From the NCBI GenBank assembly GCA_030248215.1, contig JASANG010002430.1:62001-126000 (forward strand): a DNA stretch of 64,000 nt, given 5' to 3'. Positions 35,951 through 48,292 of the stretch are shown piece after piece (the first letter of the stretch is position 1; every line of letters begins with the position of its first letter). Below the pieces are notes generated by a model. It ran no database searches and was not told the DNA's origin. It worked only from the letters and a program-made list of their open reading frames with translations. The DNA comes from Enoplolaimus lenunculus (Eukaryota > Nematoda > Enoplea > Enoplida > Thoracostomopsidae). The position numbers were made by a program, and so were the translations under genes.

Positions 35951-36666
35951 TTATAAAATTGTTGTCAGTTTTGCAACGTTTCTATTAGTCGATTTCTCTA
36001 GATCTCCTTTCGAGGCGTCTGTCGGTGTTTGCGAAGGCTTCTCTTGTTGTCCACGACAACTTTGTTCCACTTGCCCTCCAGAGTCATTCTGTTTCCCGTT
36101 GTCCGAACCTTCACTGCTGCTTTTCATTATTTCTTCATTCTTGGCACCATTTTTGCTACTCATTTTCGCATCATTTTCTGCTTCTGTCAACACGTTTGTC
36201 GCAGTAACTTCTCTTGATTCTGTGTCAGCTCCATCATCGCTGTCTTTGTCTTCAAATCCATGATCTCCGGGATTGTTGACTTCCTCGGGATCTACGAATG
36301 TTATCTCGTCAGGATTCGGAGCCGCTGGCAAAAATTCTTCATCGGGCCATATTCGGCGAAACTCAGCTGCTGCCTGAAAACAGTTTAAGGTTATGATAAC
36401 TAAGTTGTATGTATGTCCCACCAACTTCTTCACAAATCATTTACGCCACTAAACCATCCCGCCGTAATTTGTCACAAACATATTTCTTCTATATCATTTT
36501 GGTTTCACTCGGAATACTACAGGTCTCAATCAAAACAACATGGATGTTAGCCTTATGGTCCGTTTATTCTTTGATAAGGAAAAATAAAATTAATAACAAC
36601 ACCGCCACCACCACCACCACCAACAACAACTACTACTACAACAACACCGCCACCACCACCACCAGC

Positions 36667-36713
<47 letters not shown>

Positions 36714-37399
36714 AGGGCGCTCGCAAAAGTGGATCCAAACCGAACCATCGTCTTCTACACAGACTCTCAGTCACTAGCGAGACGCCTCCAAGTTGGGCCC
36801 AGCATAGCTTCGAACGACCTGGAAATCTCTCTGGACAACATTAGCTAGATTGTCGGATCTAGCTCAAGCTATCATAGTGCAGTGGATCCCCGGCCATTCT
36901 GGGCTAGTTGGCACCGACAATGCGGATAGACTCGCCAACGAAGCAACCCAATTACAACAACAACATGTTTCAATCAATACCCAATGCATCAAAGCAGCAA
37001 TCAGCAGGGCGGTCTCATCAGCCTGGAGGGCTTCGCTCCGACATGCCACCCAGCCTGACCGCCCTCGCCCGCCGCCCCACAGGGACAAAAAAATTGGTCT
37101 CAGCCGCAACGAACGACGTATACTATCACACCTCCGTGCCGGTGCTCACTGCACCATCCTGCGATCATTTGCATATCGCATCGGTAGCGCGGAAGATGCT
37201 AATTGTCATTTCTGTGGCGAGGAGGACGCTCTTGAACACGTGCTGACAATGTGTCCCAGTGGCGACGCCGCTCGTCAACAATACCTCGACGGAGCGGCAA
37301 CGATTGACAAGCTTTGGACGGCACCTCAAACAGTGATGCAATATCTCCGCGCATGTGACAGGATTACTCCCGTCAACGATCAGCCATGATCGCGGGGCC

Positions 37400-37455
<56 letters not shown>

Positions 37456-40400
37456 TTAACAACAACAAACACACAATTTAAATAGTTCTTCCGGTAGGCC
37501 GGAGTACGACTGCCATGAATTTTACCGTTTCTAATGTATACCTCTTCGCCAAGATATTCTACCATATACCAACTCTTCCTATTACCGCAAAGTATATTAC
37601 CTGTTCAACCACGTTGCCATAATCGATTGAGCCATCGGGCAACGGCGTAATCACTGCGTTTTCGAGTGAAAATGGTACCGATGACACATCAAGTTCGTAA
37701 TCTTGATTTTCTGACTCTCGAGCAATAACTTCTCTTCTTCGAGTAACAGCTTGATCGTATACGCAGCTCCACAGTAGTTTTGGTTTGCTGGCAACACTTC
37801 CGCTCTCTACACATGGTGGAGTCACCTCTAAGGTCAAAAAGTTTAAAATCTGGTTTAAATTTACGTAAGTACACCGTGTGATATGAAATATGAATTATGT
37901 CACAATATTAAAAAATTTGGTGTACATTACATAACGCAATACGGTACGGAAGTTATGTAATCAGAACGCGAAACTAACCATAAGAATTCGCCTTGTGGTT
38001 CAAAGTCCCACTTTAATACCAAACTTACCATTTTGCCTTCCTTTTTCGTCTGAATCATGTACATTGAACAACTTTTCAATGACAGGCCACAAGTTTGACT
38101 GAGCGTGTTCTCCGGAACTGTGATCACAAGGTGAACTCATGTACACAATATCTAAACATTATTATCATAAAGACAATCAGGGAGACACAACCTGAGTTTC
38201 CGCTATTGTTTCAGTTGTTACGGGCAACCGGGCTTGCATGTTTGGTAGTGTCAGGGTATACACCGAACAGCCTTGTGCCTACATATTTGATAACACATAC
38301 AGCCGACGATGGCTTCACGGAGAAAAGTATGAAACTTGCATACGATCGCAAGGTACCAATTGGACCAGGGCGCGTTCCGTTTTTACCCGGATTCTTTTTT
38401 GTTTTTCAATGGGATGCCCATCAGTTGAACGCGAAGCGTTAAGAATATAATCGAAACGACCTCGTTTCCAATTGTAAATAATGCTGAAATGTACTAGTAC
38501 ACCCTCATAAATGGGGGAGGGAAGTCGGCAAAATACAATGCGGGTTGGGTACATTCCTTTTAACACAGAATGTACCGAGGTGTATACTCTTGTCAGTTTG
38601 ATTATATTATAATCTTTATTAACCTTTAACTACAAAAGAATAGAAAATAATTTTAAAACATACATGTATCCTTTGGGCACACCATTGAAGTTGACCCAAC
38701 TTCAATTAATTTCACACATCGACCGGTTGTTTCATCAACAAAATTTAACACAGACACCTACAATGCAAACAAAAATGTATACACACGTACAGGGATGGGC
38801 GGTTTCGGTCCAAAAAGCCAGACCGAGACCCAATATACCGATGCCAAGGCTTTTGGTTTCGATCTCGGTCAATTTCTAACCATTACCGAAAAAAAAATTT
38901 TTTTAACGAAAAGTTTTGAATATTTTTATCTGCTTTGAATTACCGCTTCATACAACTAAACTAATAAATTGCCACCACAATTTTGTAAGCATGTGAGACA
39001 CGATTGTCCGTTATGGCACATGCAATAGAGTGCAATGCACTGTATGTATGCTAGCTGGCAGCATAGGGTCGAGACATATAGTCGAAGAAAAATGCAGTTA
39101 GAGAGGTGGGCTACGTGGCGCAGTGGTAGAGTATTCGCTTAAGGATCCGTAGGCTAAGATTTTAATCCCCACTCCAGAGGCCCGCTTTTCAAGCTGCTTA
39201 GTAGAAAGGTCTGATGTCCCTCAGTTCCAAACTAGACTGACATGAGGGCTACGTTGTGAGCACAATGGTAAACTGACGCGCTATGAACACAGTATCCAGT
39301 CGAAAATAGGATGGACGGTGAAGGGACGACCTTGGTGAAAATAAGGGCATGTAAGCATATGAGACATGCTTGTCTGTTATGCGCACATGCAATAGAGTGC
39401 AGTGCACTGTATGTTTGCTAGCTGGCAGCATACGCTCGACACATAGTCGACAAAAAATGCAGTTGGAGAGGCGGCCTACGTGGCGCAGTGGTACAGTACT
39501 CGCTTAAGTATCCGTAGGCTGAGAGTTCGATCCCCGCTGCGGAGACCCGCTTTTCAAGCTGCTTAGTAAAAGGTCTGATGTCCCGGTTCCTACCTAGACT
39601 GACAAATTTCTTTTTTAGTTTATTTTTCACTTGGCTGCAGGGTGGCAACAAAGGTTCGGATTTGGATTCGGCAAAAATTTGAGGTTCGGATTGGAAATCA
39701 GTTGTGGAAAAGCCGAATCCAACAAAGTTCGGCAAAATGTTTTTTTTCATTTTTAAGCAATAAAATTTTTAATTACCTTGCTATAAAAATCAATATTTTT
39801 CTTTCAGGTGAGAAATCTCAGAACTGACGTCGGGACGAAATATATTAACGTATTAAAAGTTAACATTCTGAAACAAATTATAGATATATCTGAAATTTGC
39901 AACATGCAGGATTCGGATTCGGTTTCGGATTCGGCAAATTAGCACTGGATTCGGATTCGGTCAAATCGTTGATTCGGTGCCACCCTGCTTGGCTGCTGTC
40001 GCCATACCCTTCTAACAGGCTCGGTACAAATCACAGTGTCTCAAAACACTCTCGGTACAATCCCTGATTCAGAGCTATAGTGTTGTTTTTGCTTCCGGCA
40101 AACCGAATAGACTAGGAAATTTTTAACACAGCGTGACGTTATAAATGCGGATGACCCATAATTTTTTAAACGATGCCTTAATTGTTTTAAACGCGAAAAT
40201 GCAACTATTTGTGCTTTGTCACAATAAAATCAATGGGTTTCCTTTCAAAAATTGAATTTTGGCTAACTGGAGGGGTCATTCTGTTTGTCAAATTGCAGTA
40301 TAACCAGGTAGCTGTGCTCCACAACCGTTCGCTGTCTGTGTGGTAGGCGAAATGAGCAAGTAGTTCCAGGCCAAATCTGCGATCTAAGGAAATTTTTTGT

Positions 40401-43400
40401 GATTGCTTATCACTTTTTCACCTCTTTGATCTCGGTTTGCAAACCACTGAGGCTGAAATATGCCAAACAGAGACCAGCCAAATTCCAAGACTTGCCGAGA
40501 CCAAGACCGCCCATCCCTACACACGTACGACGTTGTCACAAAATAATAAAATAGTCAAAATGTTGTATAGCACCACACTAAGAGATTAGTTCCATGACAC
40601 CAACTTGAATTTAAACCCCATGACACCAACTTGAATTTAAACCATAGCACTCATGTTGCCCTTTGTAAAATAATGTTATGCTGTTACCGAGAATATGTAG
40701 AAATCAAACGTTAAATCCTTAGTAAACATTACGTTATCTTTGTTGGCAGGAAGAAGTGAGTTGTTCGTGAGCAATACAGCACGCGACTCAGTCTCGGTTG
40801 AAGTTAAAAACCTAAAGAAAGGAATTGTCATAAGGTCTATTATGTCTACAAACTATCGATAGTAATTGTAAAAATTTTATGCTTCATTGCCGAAAATAAA
40901 CAAACTGTTTCCACTAATTTAAATTACCAATGACTACTCTTTAACTAAAAATTATAAGCTAAATAACGTTCAGTACATGTTCGACGGTGGCTTCTCGTAC
41001 TCATCTTAGTCGCATGCACTCCAACTTTTGGGGTCAGTGTGGTCAATAAGTTTTGTGCGCGAGCCTGTAAGTGGTGAATATGATTCTTACAAGGCAGATA
41101 AGTGCCGTAATAATATTTTAACCACAATTTGTCCAGAAAAATCAAATTAAAACCTGTGATACCTGTCTTCTGTTAAAAGAAAACTTTCTTCTATCACTGC
41201 GAATCTGTAATAAATTCGAAACGATTAATCTACATTATTTTCAGAATCAAAATAAAAAGCTCCGGTTTTATAGATGCTGACAATAAATTCCTTGCATCAA
41301 AGGCTCCTTGACTTCTAATTCAACAAGACTAGACGTATGGAAGATATGTAGTCAAAGCACAAGTTAAATTGATAGAATCGAAGGTTGTTCACGAATCGAA
41401 CATTTGGCCGAAAGACTATCAGAGTGTTAGCCTAATTGGCTAAGAAATAATAGTATGTACTCTAACTGCGGTGCGTGTTTGTCAAATTATGTACAGGTTC
41501 AGGTTTATACGGTATACTTTCAGTCTCCTTGCTCATTTATTAAACCCCTGTTCATGCAAATCAAAACTTTCCCCAATTAGAAACTCACTTGCAATTGATA
41601 CGTTGTCCCTGAGTTAGTACAGCGGTGATTTTGCTGAAATAATGAATAAATAAATATATAATTAAAAAATAAATACAGAAATAAATAAATTACTGAACAA
41701 ATAAATATTCAAGTAAACCTTGTGTTGCTTGACGTAGATAAAATCACGCGAAAATCCCCATCAACAGCGCAAAGGTACAAATCACAGGGTCACGTGCCAT
41801 CATATACAGCAAATTGTTACGACGGCAAAGCCATCAACCAATGACTGGACTGAGCCATTTTTGAGAGGTTAAATGCTAGCGTATGTATAGTGCCTCGCCT
41901 GCTTTCGCTTACTTTGTAGTATCATCAATTATCAGACCTTCAATTTGTCTTTTCAAATAATAAGTGCCTCCAAACACAGCGCACAACCTGAAACATCGAT
42001 CTTCATAACTAAATAAAATTTGTTGGAACAAATGGTTAGCCCAGCATTATTTTTCAATGATGTTTTTTAGCTATAACAATGTTATTCTTTCTTTTAATGC
42101 ATGGTCCACAATAAGGAGTGACACTGTGGTGAAAAATTTTCAGTCATTCCGCCAAATTAATAAATTTATAAAATATTTTATTTCTGTTTGCAAACTGAAT
42201 TTCAAACGTAAATCGTCACAATCGTTTAATATCCCCTTTAATTATTGCAGTTTTAAAATTGCAAATAAAATTTTTTATATTATAAAATCGCGTGAAATTT
42301 TAGAATAAAATTTTACGTAGTCTGGAATTGAATATAATACGTGTAATGTAATTTAAAGTCAGTTTGGAAACTGATTAATTTTTTCTTAGTTTGCAAACTG
42401 TTATTATGTTACTGCAATGCATGCCTGGCTACGCATACAAATAGGATTGAATTACTAGGAATTGAATATTGTATAAAATTTTATTTTCAAACTGAATTCT
42501 GTTTTCCACCACTGTATCACTCCTTATTGTGGACCCTGCATAAATTGTCCATTTCACACATTGCTGATCTTGTGTTTAAACCATGTATAATGTGAGATTT
42601 TATGCCTTGTTACTCCTGAACATTGTTATATCTATAGCCTATCAAAACGCAAAGAAGTCGTGAGATTATATTACTTATTTTTTGAAAACCATACATAGTT
42701 GTTGGCATATGCACATAGTTCAGTACAATTTACAATATTTACGAACATAAACACCAACCTGCAAAAACATTGAGGCAATTCACCGCTGCCATATAGCGTC
42801 CATAAATATGGTGAATTACCATATCGACCAGTCGAAGTAAGAAATCGTTTTACACTTTTCAGGCTCTGGAACAATGAGCGTTGCGATTTGAACAACTTTC
42901 TGTATTAAAGTCTAACATAAAAAATAATACTAGCCATCCCGTGACAGAAATTCGTTGTTCGTTTATGACCGATTATTCCCGTTCGGATGTGTACTGCACA
43001 GACAATCGCAAACATGCGTATATCAAGGAGCTGTTGAAAGTCCATGGAGCCACGGCCTGTTTCTTTATAAAGGTTTACAATCATATAGAATTTTTCGTCA
43101 ATTTCAATTGTGATTCTTACCGCTCAAGTGTATACTTTACTTTCTTGCATACACTACAACACAATTCACATTTAAAATTTTAAAAATTAAAACACTATAC
43201 CGATTCAGTGGGGCAAGTTGTTGTTACCATTGCTATCGCGTGGACGATATAGTGTTTCAGTAACGGCGTTAACTTCATTGAATCCAGAAAGGCATCGAAT
43301 GGCTGCTGTTTTCGACTATCTATGAATTGAATTCGATGCATCGTTTTACAAATCCTGTTTACATCAGTTCATGCAGCCAATAAGCTACAACTTATAGTAC

Positions 43401-46400
43401 ACAATCCAAGGTCTGAGTGTCTACAGCGATTAATTTACAGCCTACTTCAAACATGTAAATCATAATCCATACTCAAAATATAATTCTTGTTTTATAAATA
43501 TCAAGACTACGGTTCACTAATAGCTTGTGATATCACGTTATTTATCAAGCAAACTATCTAGTGATAACCAGTCGTAGTGGAACTACATGTATTGAACGAT
43601 GCTCGAAAGCAGTAAAGCAATTAAGCTGATAAGCAAATTAGTTATTAGCCAATTATTCATTTATCCATTTGGAGGTTTGTAAATAATTCATTCAGATTCT
43701 TCGCACCCAATAACCCTTCAGTAACCCTAATAATCAGTGAAAAATTTTAAAAAGTCCTAATTTTGGCTTATCAACTATGCAAATATGCAATGCTTATATA
43801 CAAAGTATATAGTTATTATCTAACTATTCAATTATCGGTTTTGAAGGTCTGTAGACAATTTAACGAAAAAGTTTGTCAAAATCGGTTCATCGGTTCCTGA
43901 GATTCTTTTCGGACGGATAGACGGACGGACATTCATCTTTTGACCCCCAAGTACAGAACATACAAAGCGTCGCGAAACACCGAGTTTCGCTTCGCTCAAT
44001 GATATTTCTAATCACAACTCTGTACCAAAACATTTTTTATACATCAACGTTTACAATACCACACTTGTTGAACAAAAAATAACGAAGGAAAATTGAAAAA
44101 TTAAATACTCACCGTCCCATGCATCGATTTCACTTTCATAATTCAGTGCAAACGTCAATAATTTCATTAGCAGCCTCTTTTCAATCATCGTTATTTGTTT
44201 ACTTAGAAATACTTCACTTCGAGAACATGGAACCTGGAATACAATATCAAAACCACACATTCGTTCACAAATTTACAATGGCGTTTGTCTTAAACGAGTG
44301 AAATCACACGCTGTGTATAGAGGATATTATGGAAAATGCTCTGTTGAAATAAAACTTGTTTCTACTAATGTTAGTTTGCGCTAATTCGTAATAAAATTGT
44401 TTAACATTTTAAAGCCAAAGATAAAACGCAGTAAATGAAACTAAGCAATTCAATATATTCCATTCTCTTTAAAATAGTGGCATGTTCCGGCCTGCCAGTA
44501 CCGGTACAGACAATGCTAAGCTTTTATCATGACATATGTGTTTAAAACGAAGTATGTACTTTCAGAAATTCCCATGCAATATTCCTATGAGTGTTCTATC
44601 AATATCAAAGCATAAAATTTACTTCGCTAATTTCCCCATCTCGCCGCGTTAAAATACGATTAGCGACTTTGAATTCTGCATAGCGTCCAACGTTTGAGCT
44701 AATTAAAAGTTCAACCATACCACCGCGACTTAGCAAAAGCTAGAAAAAATAGACCGACCATAGATTTCCTTAAATCCGGTCAGCTGCTTAAAGTCGCAGC
44801 TAAAATTCCTATTTTTACACAGAGTGTATGATTGCTTGTTCCTTACGTTGTCTGGAAAACTATATTACGTATGTGTCGAGACATTACGGATGTAGCAAAA
44901 ATTTTCCATAATATTCTCCATATCCAATCACTAGACATAAAACTTGCTGGTTCGTAATATGCTGATTTTAACTTCAACAACAATGGAAATTTAAAGTACG
45001 TTTGTAGATATTTTAAATATACAACAGTTTTGACGTCGTACATAACTCGTAGGTCGATGCTATATAAAAACTCCGGTACGAACCACCTAAAATTTGCGTT
45101 TCTATGCGAGCGGTCTGTAAATCGCAAACCACAAAAACTCGAATTTTAAGGCACAAACTAATTTTACATCCCTCTCCCCATTTCGCTAGGCGTGCGCACA
45201 CTCGCCATCGCCAACAGCCTAACTAAACTCAAGTCTGAACACATTTATTACATAATCAAAGGTTAGTTTTACGCGCAAAAAATAAAATTATATACGTTAT
45301 TTCTCAAAAATAAAAAATACTTACATATTTTCCAAAACCAAAAAAAACAATTCAATATTGATTAAATAGCATTGCTTACTTTTGGAGTTAAGTCAACACT
45401 AAATCGTCTCCAATTTTCCTTTACTCGTTCAACAGTCCATTCAGTTTCAGCTACAGAAGCAGCTGAATTTAACTCCGTATCAGATCTATCGTTGTCCTCA
45501 AGCGGTGAAGAATCTGGTGGGAAATCCGCTTCTTGCTCCGGTAATAATATCTCGTTATTTGACCCGCTACTAATATCATCACATCCGTCGATTCCAATAC
45601 CTGCATCTACCGCATTTGACGTGCCTACACTAAAATTTTCGTTATCCATTTCACTAGTGTGGCCATTATCGCGATGGACTGAGCTTTCGCTATAATGAGT
45701 AGGTATTTCGCTTGCGGCTATTTCCGGTTGATCATTGCTTTGTTCCCTAGATTCAGAACACAGGCCACTTTGTTGAATAAGTGCTACGCTAGAATCAGTA
45801 ACGCTACTAGGAACTTCAGTGGAACTAACGTTATCACAACCGCCGAAAATGCCGGCATCAGATTGGTTTGAACTTGATTGCGCTTCGTCTTGCAACTGTA
45901 GTTCTTGTGTGCTTTCTTCACTACCCAACGGGGAATCTGTAGTAGAACTCTGAGGCATATTTCCAACTCGTTCCAGTACTGACTCCATCGGGCAGCAGCA
46001 AGTTGAGTCATTAGAATGCTCAGCAGTAGCATCAGATTTTCTAAAAAACAATACATCTATAAACAAACTGTGATATGGCCTTAAACCTTGCATCAAGTGC
46101 ACTATAACATGACACGGGGAAATGATATCTAGGTAGTATCTGAATGGAGCTATCAACCCATACAACTGGTGGTTCGCTATTGGGGTCCAATCGGCCAAAG
46201 CTCCCCAAACTCGATCCCTCCGTTGAGTAGTTTTGACCCATAAATCTAACATTTTTGGACGTCAAACACACTTTTTGTAAATTTTTCAGTTATAATGCAA
46301 TAAAGAAGTGGGTAAATGGTGTTTATATTTTATATACCAGCAATCATGCATGGTTAAATGGTATTCTCCTTTAAAAACCAGTAATTTTTTCGGTAAAAAT

Positions 46401-47874
46401 TATCCCCCGTCAATATTTCCACGTTGACAACAGCCCCTCATGTCTAGTGGAGCACCGTACCTTCGGCGTTACAAGCTTAATGCTAACTGATAATAGGTGG
46501 TACATAATCCGAAAAAACGGAACAGGTCTGAGTCCTGTGGCAATAAATCAGAATCTTGAACAGTGTTGTTAAGACCATTGACTCTAAAACTGTGCAACTT
46601 CAAGACTAACATTTCCAATCTGAAAGGTTATACTCATACAAACACATCAAATTTTACAACTAAAAACCAGAATAATACGGGCAAAAGTGCTCTATTCAAC
46701 TTCAAAAATCTGCCGTGAAACAAAATTACTAACCATTACTACTACACAGCTGAAAACTCGCAACAGCCTATTAACAATAATCACAAAACACCAAAGTAAA
46801 GCTAGTAAACTCAAATTAACTTACTCTTTGATATGCCACCGCATACTGCCATTCCGAAACAATGAGCTCGGTCTATTAACCCTCAACAATAGTTCTTGTT
46901 GCCTAACGCTGGTTGAGCGATCCTGATCGTTACCAGGTTCTCTATCTGTTTCATTAATGACCTGGTCATTTCGCGGTTCACCGTCTTGCGAACGGCTACT
47001 ATTAATATCGTTTGATTGATTTGGTTTGAAAGTATTTAAAAACCATTCGCAAAATCCATCAAAATTGAATGACGCCCAATTACTGCCGTAGTATTCGTTC
47101 GAGTCTAAATGCAAAACGCTAAGACCACATCGTGCGCAAGCGGCTGCTAATATTGCTTCGGGTATACCTGAAATATTACCAAAATTCAGATGGACTATGA
47201 CGGGATTATGATTCAAGTACAATGAAATTCACATGCCTTTGGAGCAGTACGCAGAATTGCCCCAAATTCAAAGATATAGTTAAGCAGACCCGACCACGGC
47301 AATTATTTAAAAAACAAAAAAATCGAAAAAGAATATTTCTAAATGAAAACATTACGAGATATCCAGCGGACCCGTAATTTTTTATCAAAAATACACGCAA
47401 TAATCGAAATACAAAACGGAATTTAAAACGTTTTCCAGTATCTGTGCATTGGAGTCAGACCAAAAACAAATTGATAGAAAATTGTCTACTAATTAAACTC
47501 TTAATGTCCAGTACACAAGAAACATAACATCAGCGTACCGCACAATCCATGATAACACTATTGAAATTCACTCTGGGTTGCTACATGTGCTAAAACATAT
47601 GTATCTATCATTAAACCGCTGCAATGAATATTTCGAGTTACAGCATTTAAAATCAACCAGAAAAAGTATTAGATAACGCCTGGCAATTACCCTTATTTTT
47701 TCCACTCTATGGTGCAGTAAGATAACCGCATTTCACATAACTTTTCGACTAGGGCTTAATACTGCCGTTGACAATGCTGCAAGGAATATAGGTATAACCT
47801 CCCCTTAACCACTCACCGGTGCCAATCACAATAACGTCAAATTCACTTTGAAGTTCATCGGCTGCAACCGCCAT
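35951..47874 (-). CDS. CHM: Rab escort protein (REP, Rab geranylgeranyltransferase component A), 13 exons
   Basis: REP binds newly made Rab GTPases, presents them to geranylgeranyltransferase II and delivers them to membranes. Exons in gene order: 47817-47874, 46825-47167, 45380-46040, 44623-44739, 44113-44233, 43201-43319, 42759-42865, 41913-41987, 41589-41633, 40733-40811, 38029-38134 (upper edge uncertain), 37601-37825, 35951-36373; about 825 residues against 653 in human REP-1. Start ATG 47874 opens [20 protein letters not shown], the GDI/REP nucleotide-fold signature, then YYGSNWASF. Later come [71 protein letters not shown] and the C-terminal [17 protein letters not shown]. The extra length is mostly an acidic Ser/Asn/Asp insert in exons 2-3, where human REP-1 also has a variable insert. 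Phases agree at all junctions except exon 10/11. Introns carry a LINE remnant, a nested TIR stack and a MITE. Confidence 0.93.
36593..36712. repeat. (CAA/CCA)n microsatellite
   Basis: A 120-base run of AAC/CCA trinucleotides ends in a pure CAA tract of about 16 units. It directly precedes the LINE remnant in a REP intron. Confidence 0.95.
36713..37398 (+). mobile_element. Non-LTR retrotransposon (LINE) remnant: RNase H and zinc-knuckle end
   Basis: The 3' part of a LINE ORF2 from a clade that carries RNase H (I/Jockey/R1-like; exact clade not resolved). The segment at 36747-36845 encodes [15 protein letters not shown], the third acidic motif of RNase H, and runs into a stop (TAG 36845-36847). 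A different frame from 36850 encodes [20 protein letters not shown], then [18 protein letters not shown] and a [17 protein letters not shown] zinc motif. So the copy is 5'-truncated with at least one frameshift. It is followed by a (CAA)n tail, the kind of microsatellite tail some LINEs carry. It sits in the intron between REP exons 12 and 13, opposite to REP. Confidence 0.85.
37399..37460. repeat. (CAA)n tail of the LINE remnant
   Basis: About 18 CAA/AAC units start a few bases after the LINE reading frame ends (TGA 37387-37389) and probably represent its 3' tail. Confidence 0.9.
38983..39620 (+). mobile_element. Dimeric tRNA-derived SINE
   Basis: Two similar modules are joined head to tail. 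Each has a leader with CATGCAATAGAGTGCA, then a tRNA-like part (39108-39184 and 39471-39549) with A-box TGGCGCAGTGGTA and B-box GAGTTCGATCCCC (clearer in the second), then a shared tail CTTTTCAAGCTGCTTAGTA ending near CCTAGACTGACA. The same two-module layout occurs inverted at 52135-52650. Confidence 0.75.
39638..39987. mobile_element. hAT-type MITE, CCGAAT family
   Basis: 350 bp, starting CAGGGTGGCAAC and ending GGTGCCACCCTG, with an exact 8-bp target duplication CTTGGCTG on both sides (39630-39637 and 39988-39995). The subterminal zones consist of GGATTCGGATTCGG-type repeats. It inserted into the older 38790-40519 element. Confidence 0.9.
42103..42536. mobile_element. 434-bp MITE with 5-bp target duplication
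   Basis: The termini GGTCCACAATAAGGAGTG and its complement CACTCCTTATTGTGGACCC are flanked by TGCAT on both sides. TGTGGTG/CCACCAC pairs extend the inverted repeat inward. The very AT-rich interior has repeated TTTGCAAACTG motifs. It lies in the REP intron between exons 7 and 8 and is non-coding. Confidence 0.85.
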
Positions 47875-48104
47875 TTGGAGAAAAACTTCTATATTAAATA
47901 TAATTTGCCGAAACGACAGACTAACATATTATAACTGCAAAAACACACAAACTTATGCTTTCAAAGCCCTGTGTCACTAGAAAATCAATCCTACCCAGCA
48001 AATAAATTCTTCCGAACTAATCACCCGGAAATAGGTTGTTCGGCAGAACGAGTAAAAAATGTTGGCCTCAACGAAATTATATTCCCCGCATAAACTGGAG
48101 CATA

Positions 48105-48292
48105 CTGTAGTGACCCGAATAAGAGAGGGGACTGATATTTATTTGGTTTGTCCAGAGGGCACCCCTCTGTTATTCGGTTACAGACTGTTATTTATTTTTA
48201 ACCCACGCTCCGCCACCCTTCGTTACACATATATTCGGTATTGTAACTAACCGTTGAATTGAATGTTTATTTGACTTGTATCAAAAGCTTTA
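48105..48292. mobile_element. Tc1/mariner-type MITE, 3'-truncated copy
   Basis: It opens TA-CTGTAGTGACCCGAATAAG like the copy at 3286 and follows it and copy 2 to about CTTGTATCAAAAGCTT, then leaves the family. The right inverted repeat is missing. Confidence 0.8.

Larger units (their letters stand above)
38790..40519. mobile_element. 1.7-kb TIR element, GAGACC family, with nested SINE and MITE
   Basis: The left end CAGGGATGGGCGGTTTCGG and the right end CCGCCCATCCCTA form terminal inverted repeats, flanked by an exact 8-bp duplication CACACGTA (38782-38789 and 40520-40527), the hAT hallmark. Both ends carry GAGACC/GGTCTC-like repeats. Inside are a dimeric tRNA-like SINE (38983-39620) and a CCGAAT-family MITE (39638-39987). 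No transposase is left. It lies in the REP intron between exons 10 and 11. Confidence 0.8.

Noticed and set aside
41720-41830. Candidate REP exon translating [12 protein letters not shown] on the - strand
   Set aside because: It has no AG acceptor. The true exon is 41913-41987, which has good splice sites and encodes [11 protein letters not shown].
42057-42308. 83-codon frame inside the 434-bp MITE region
   Set aside because: It starts outside the element, crosses its left terminus and has a Lys/Phe/Ile composition expected from AT-rich DNA.
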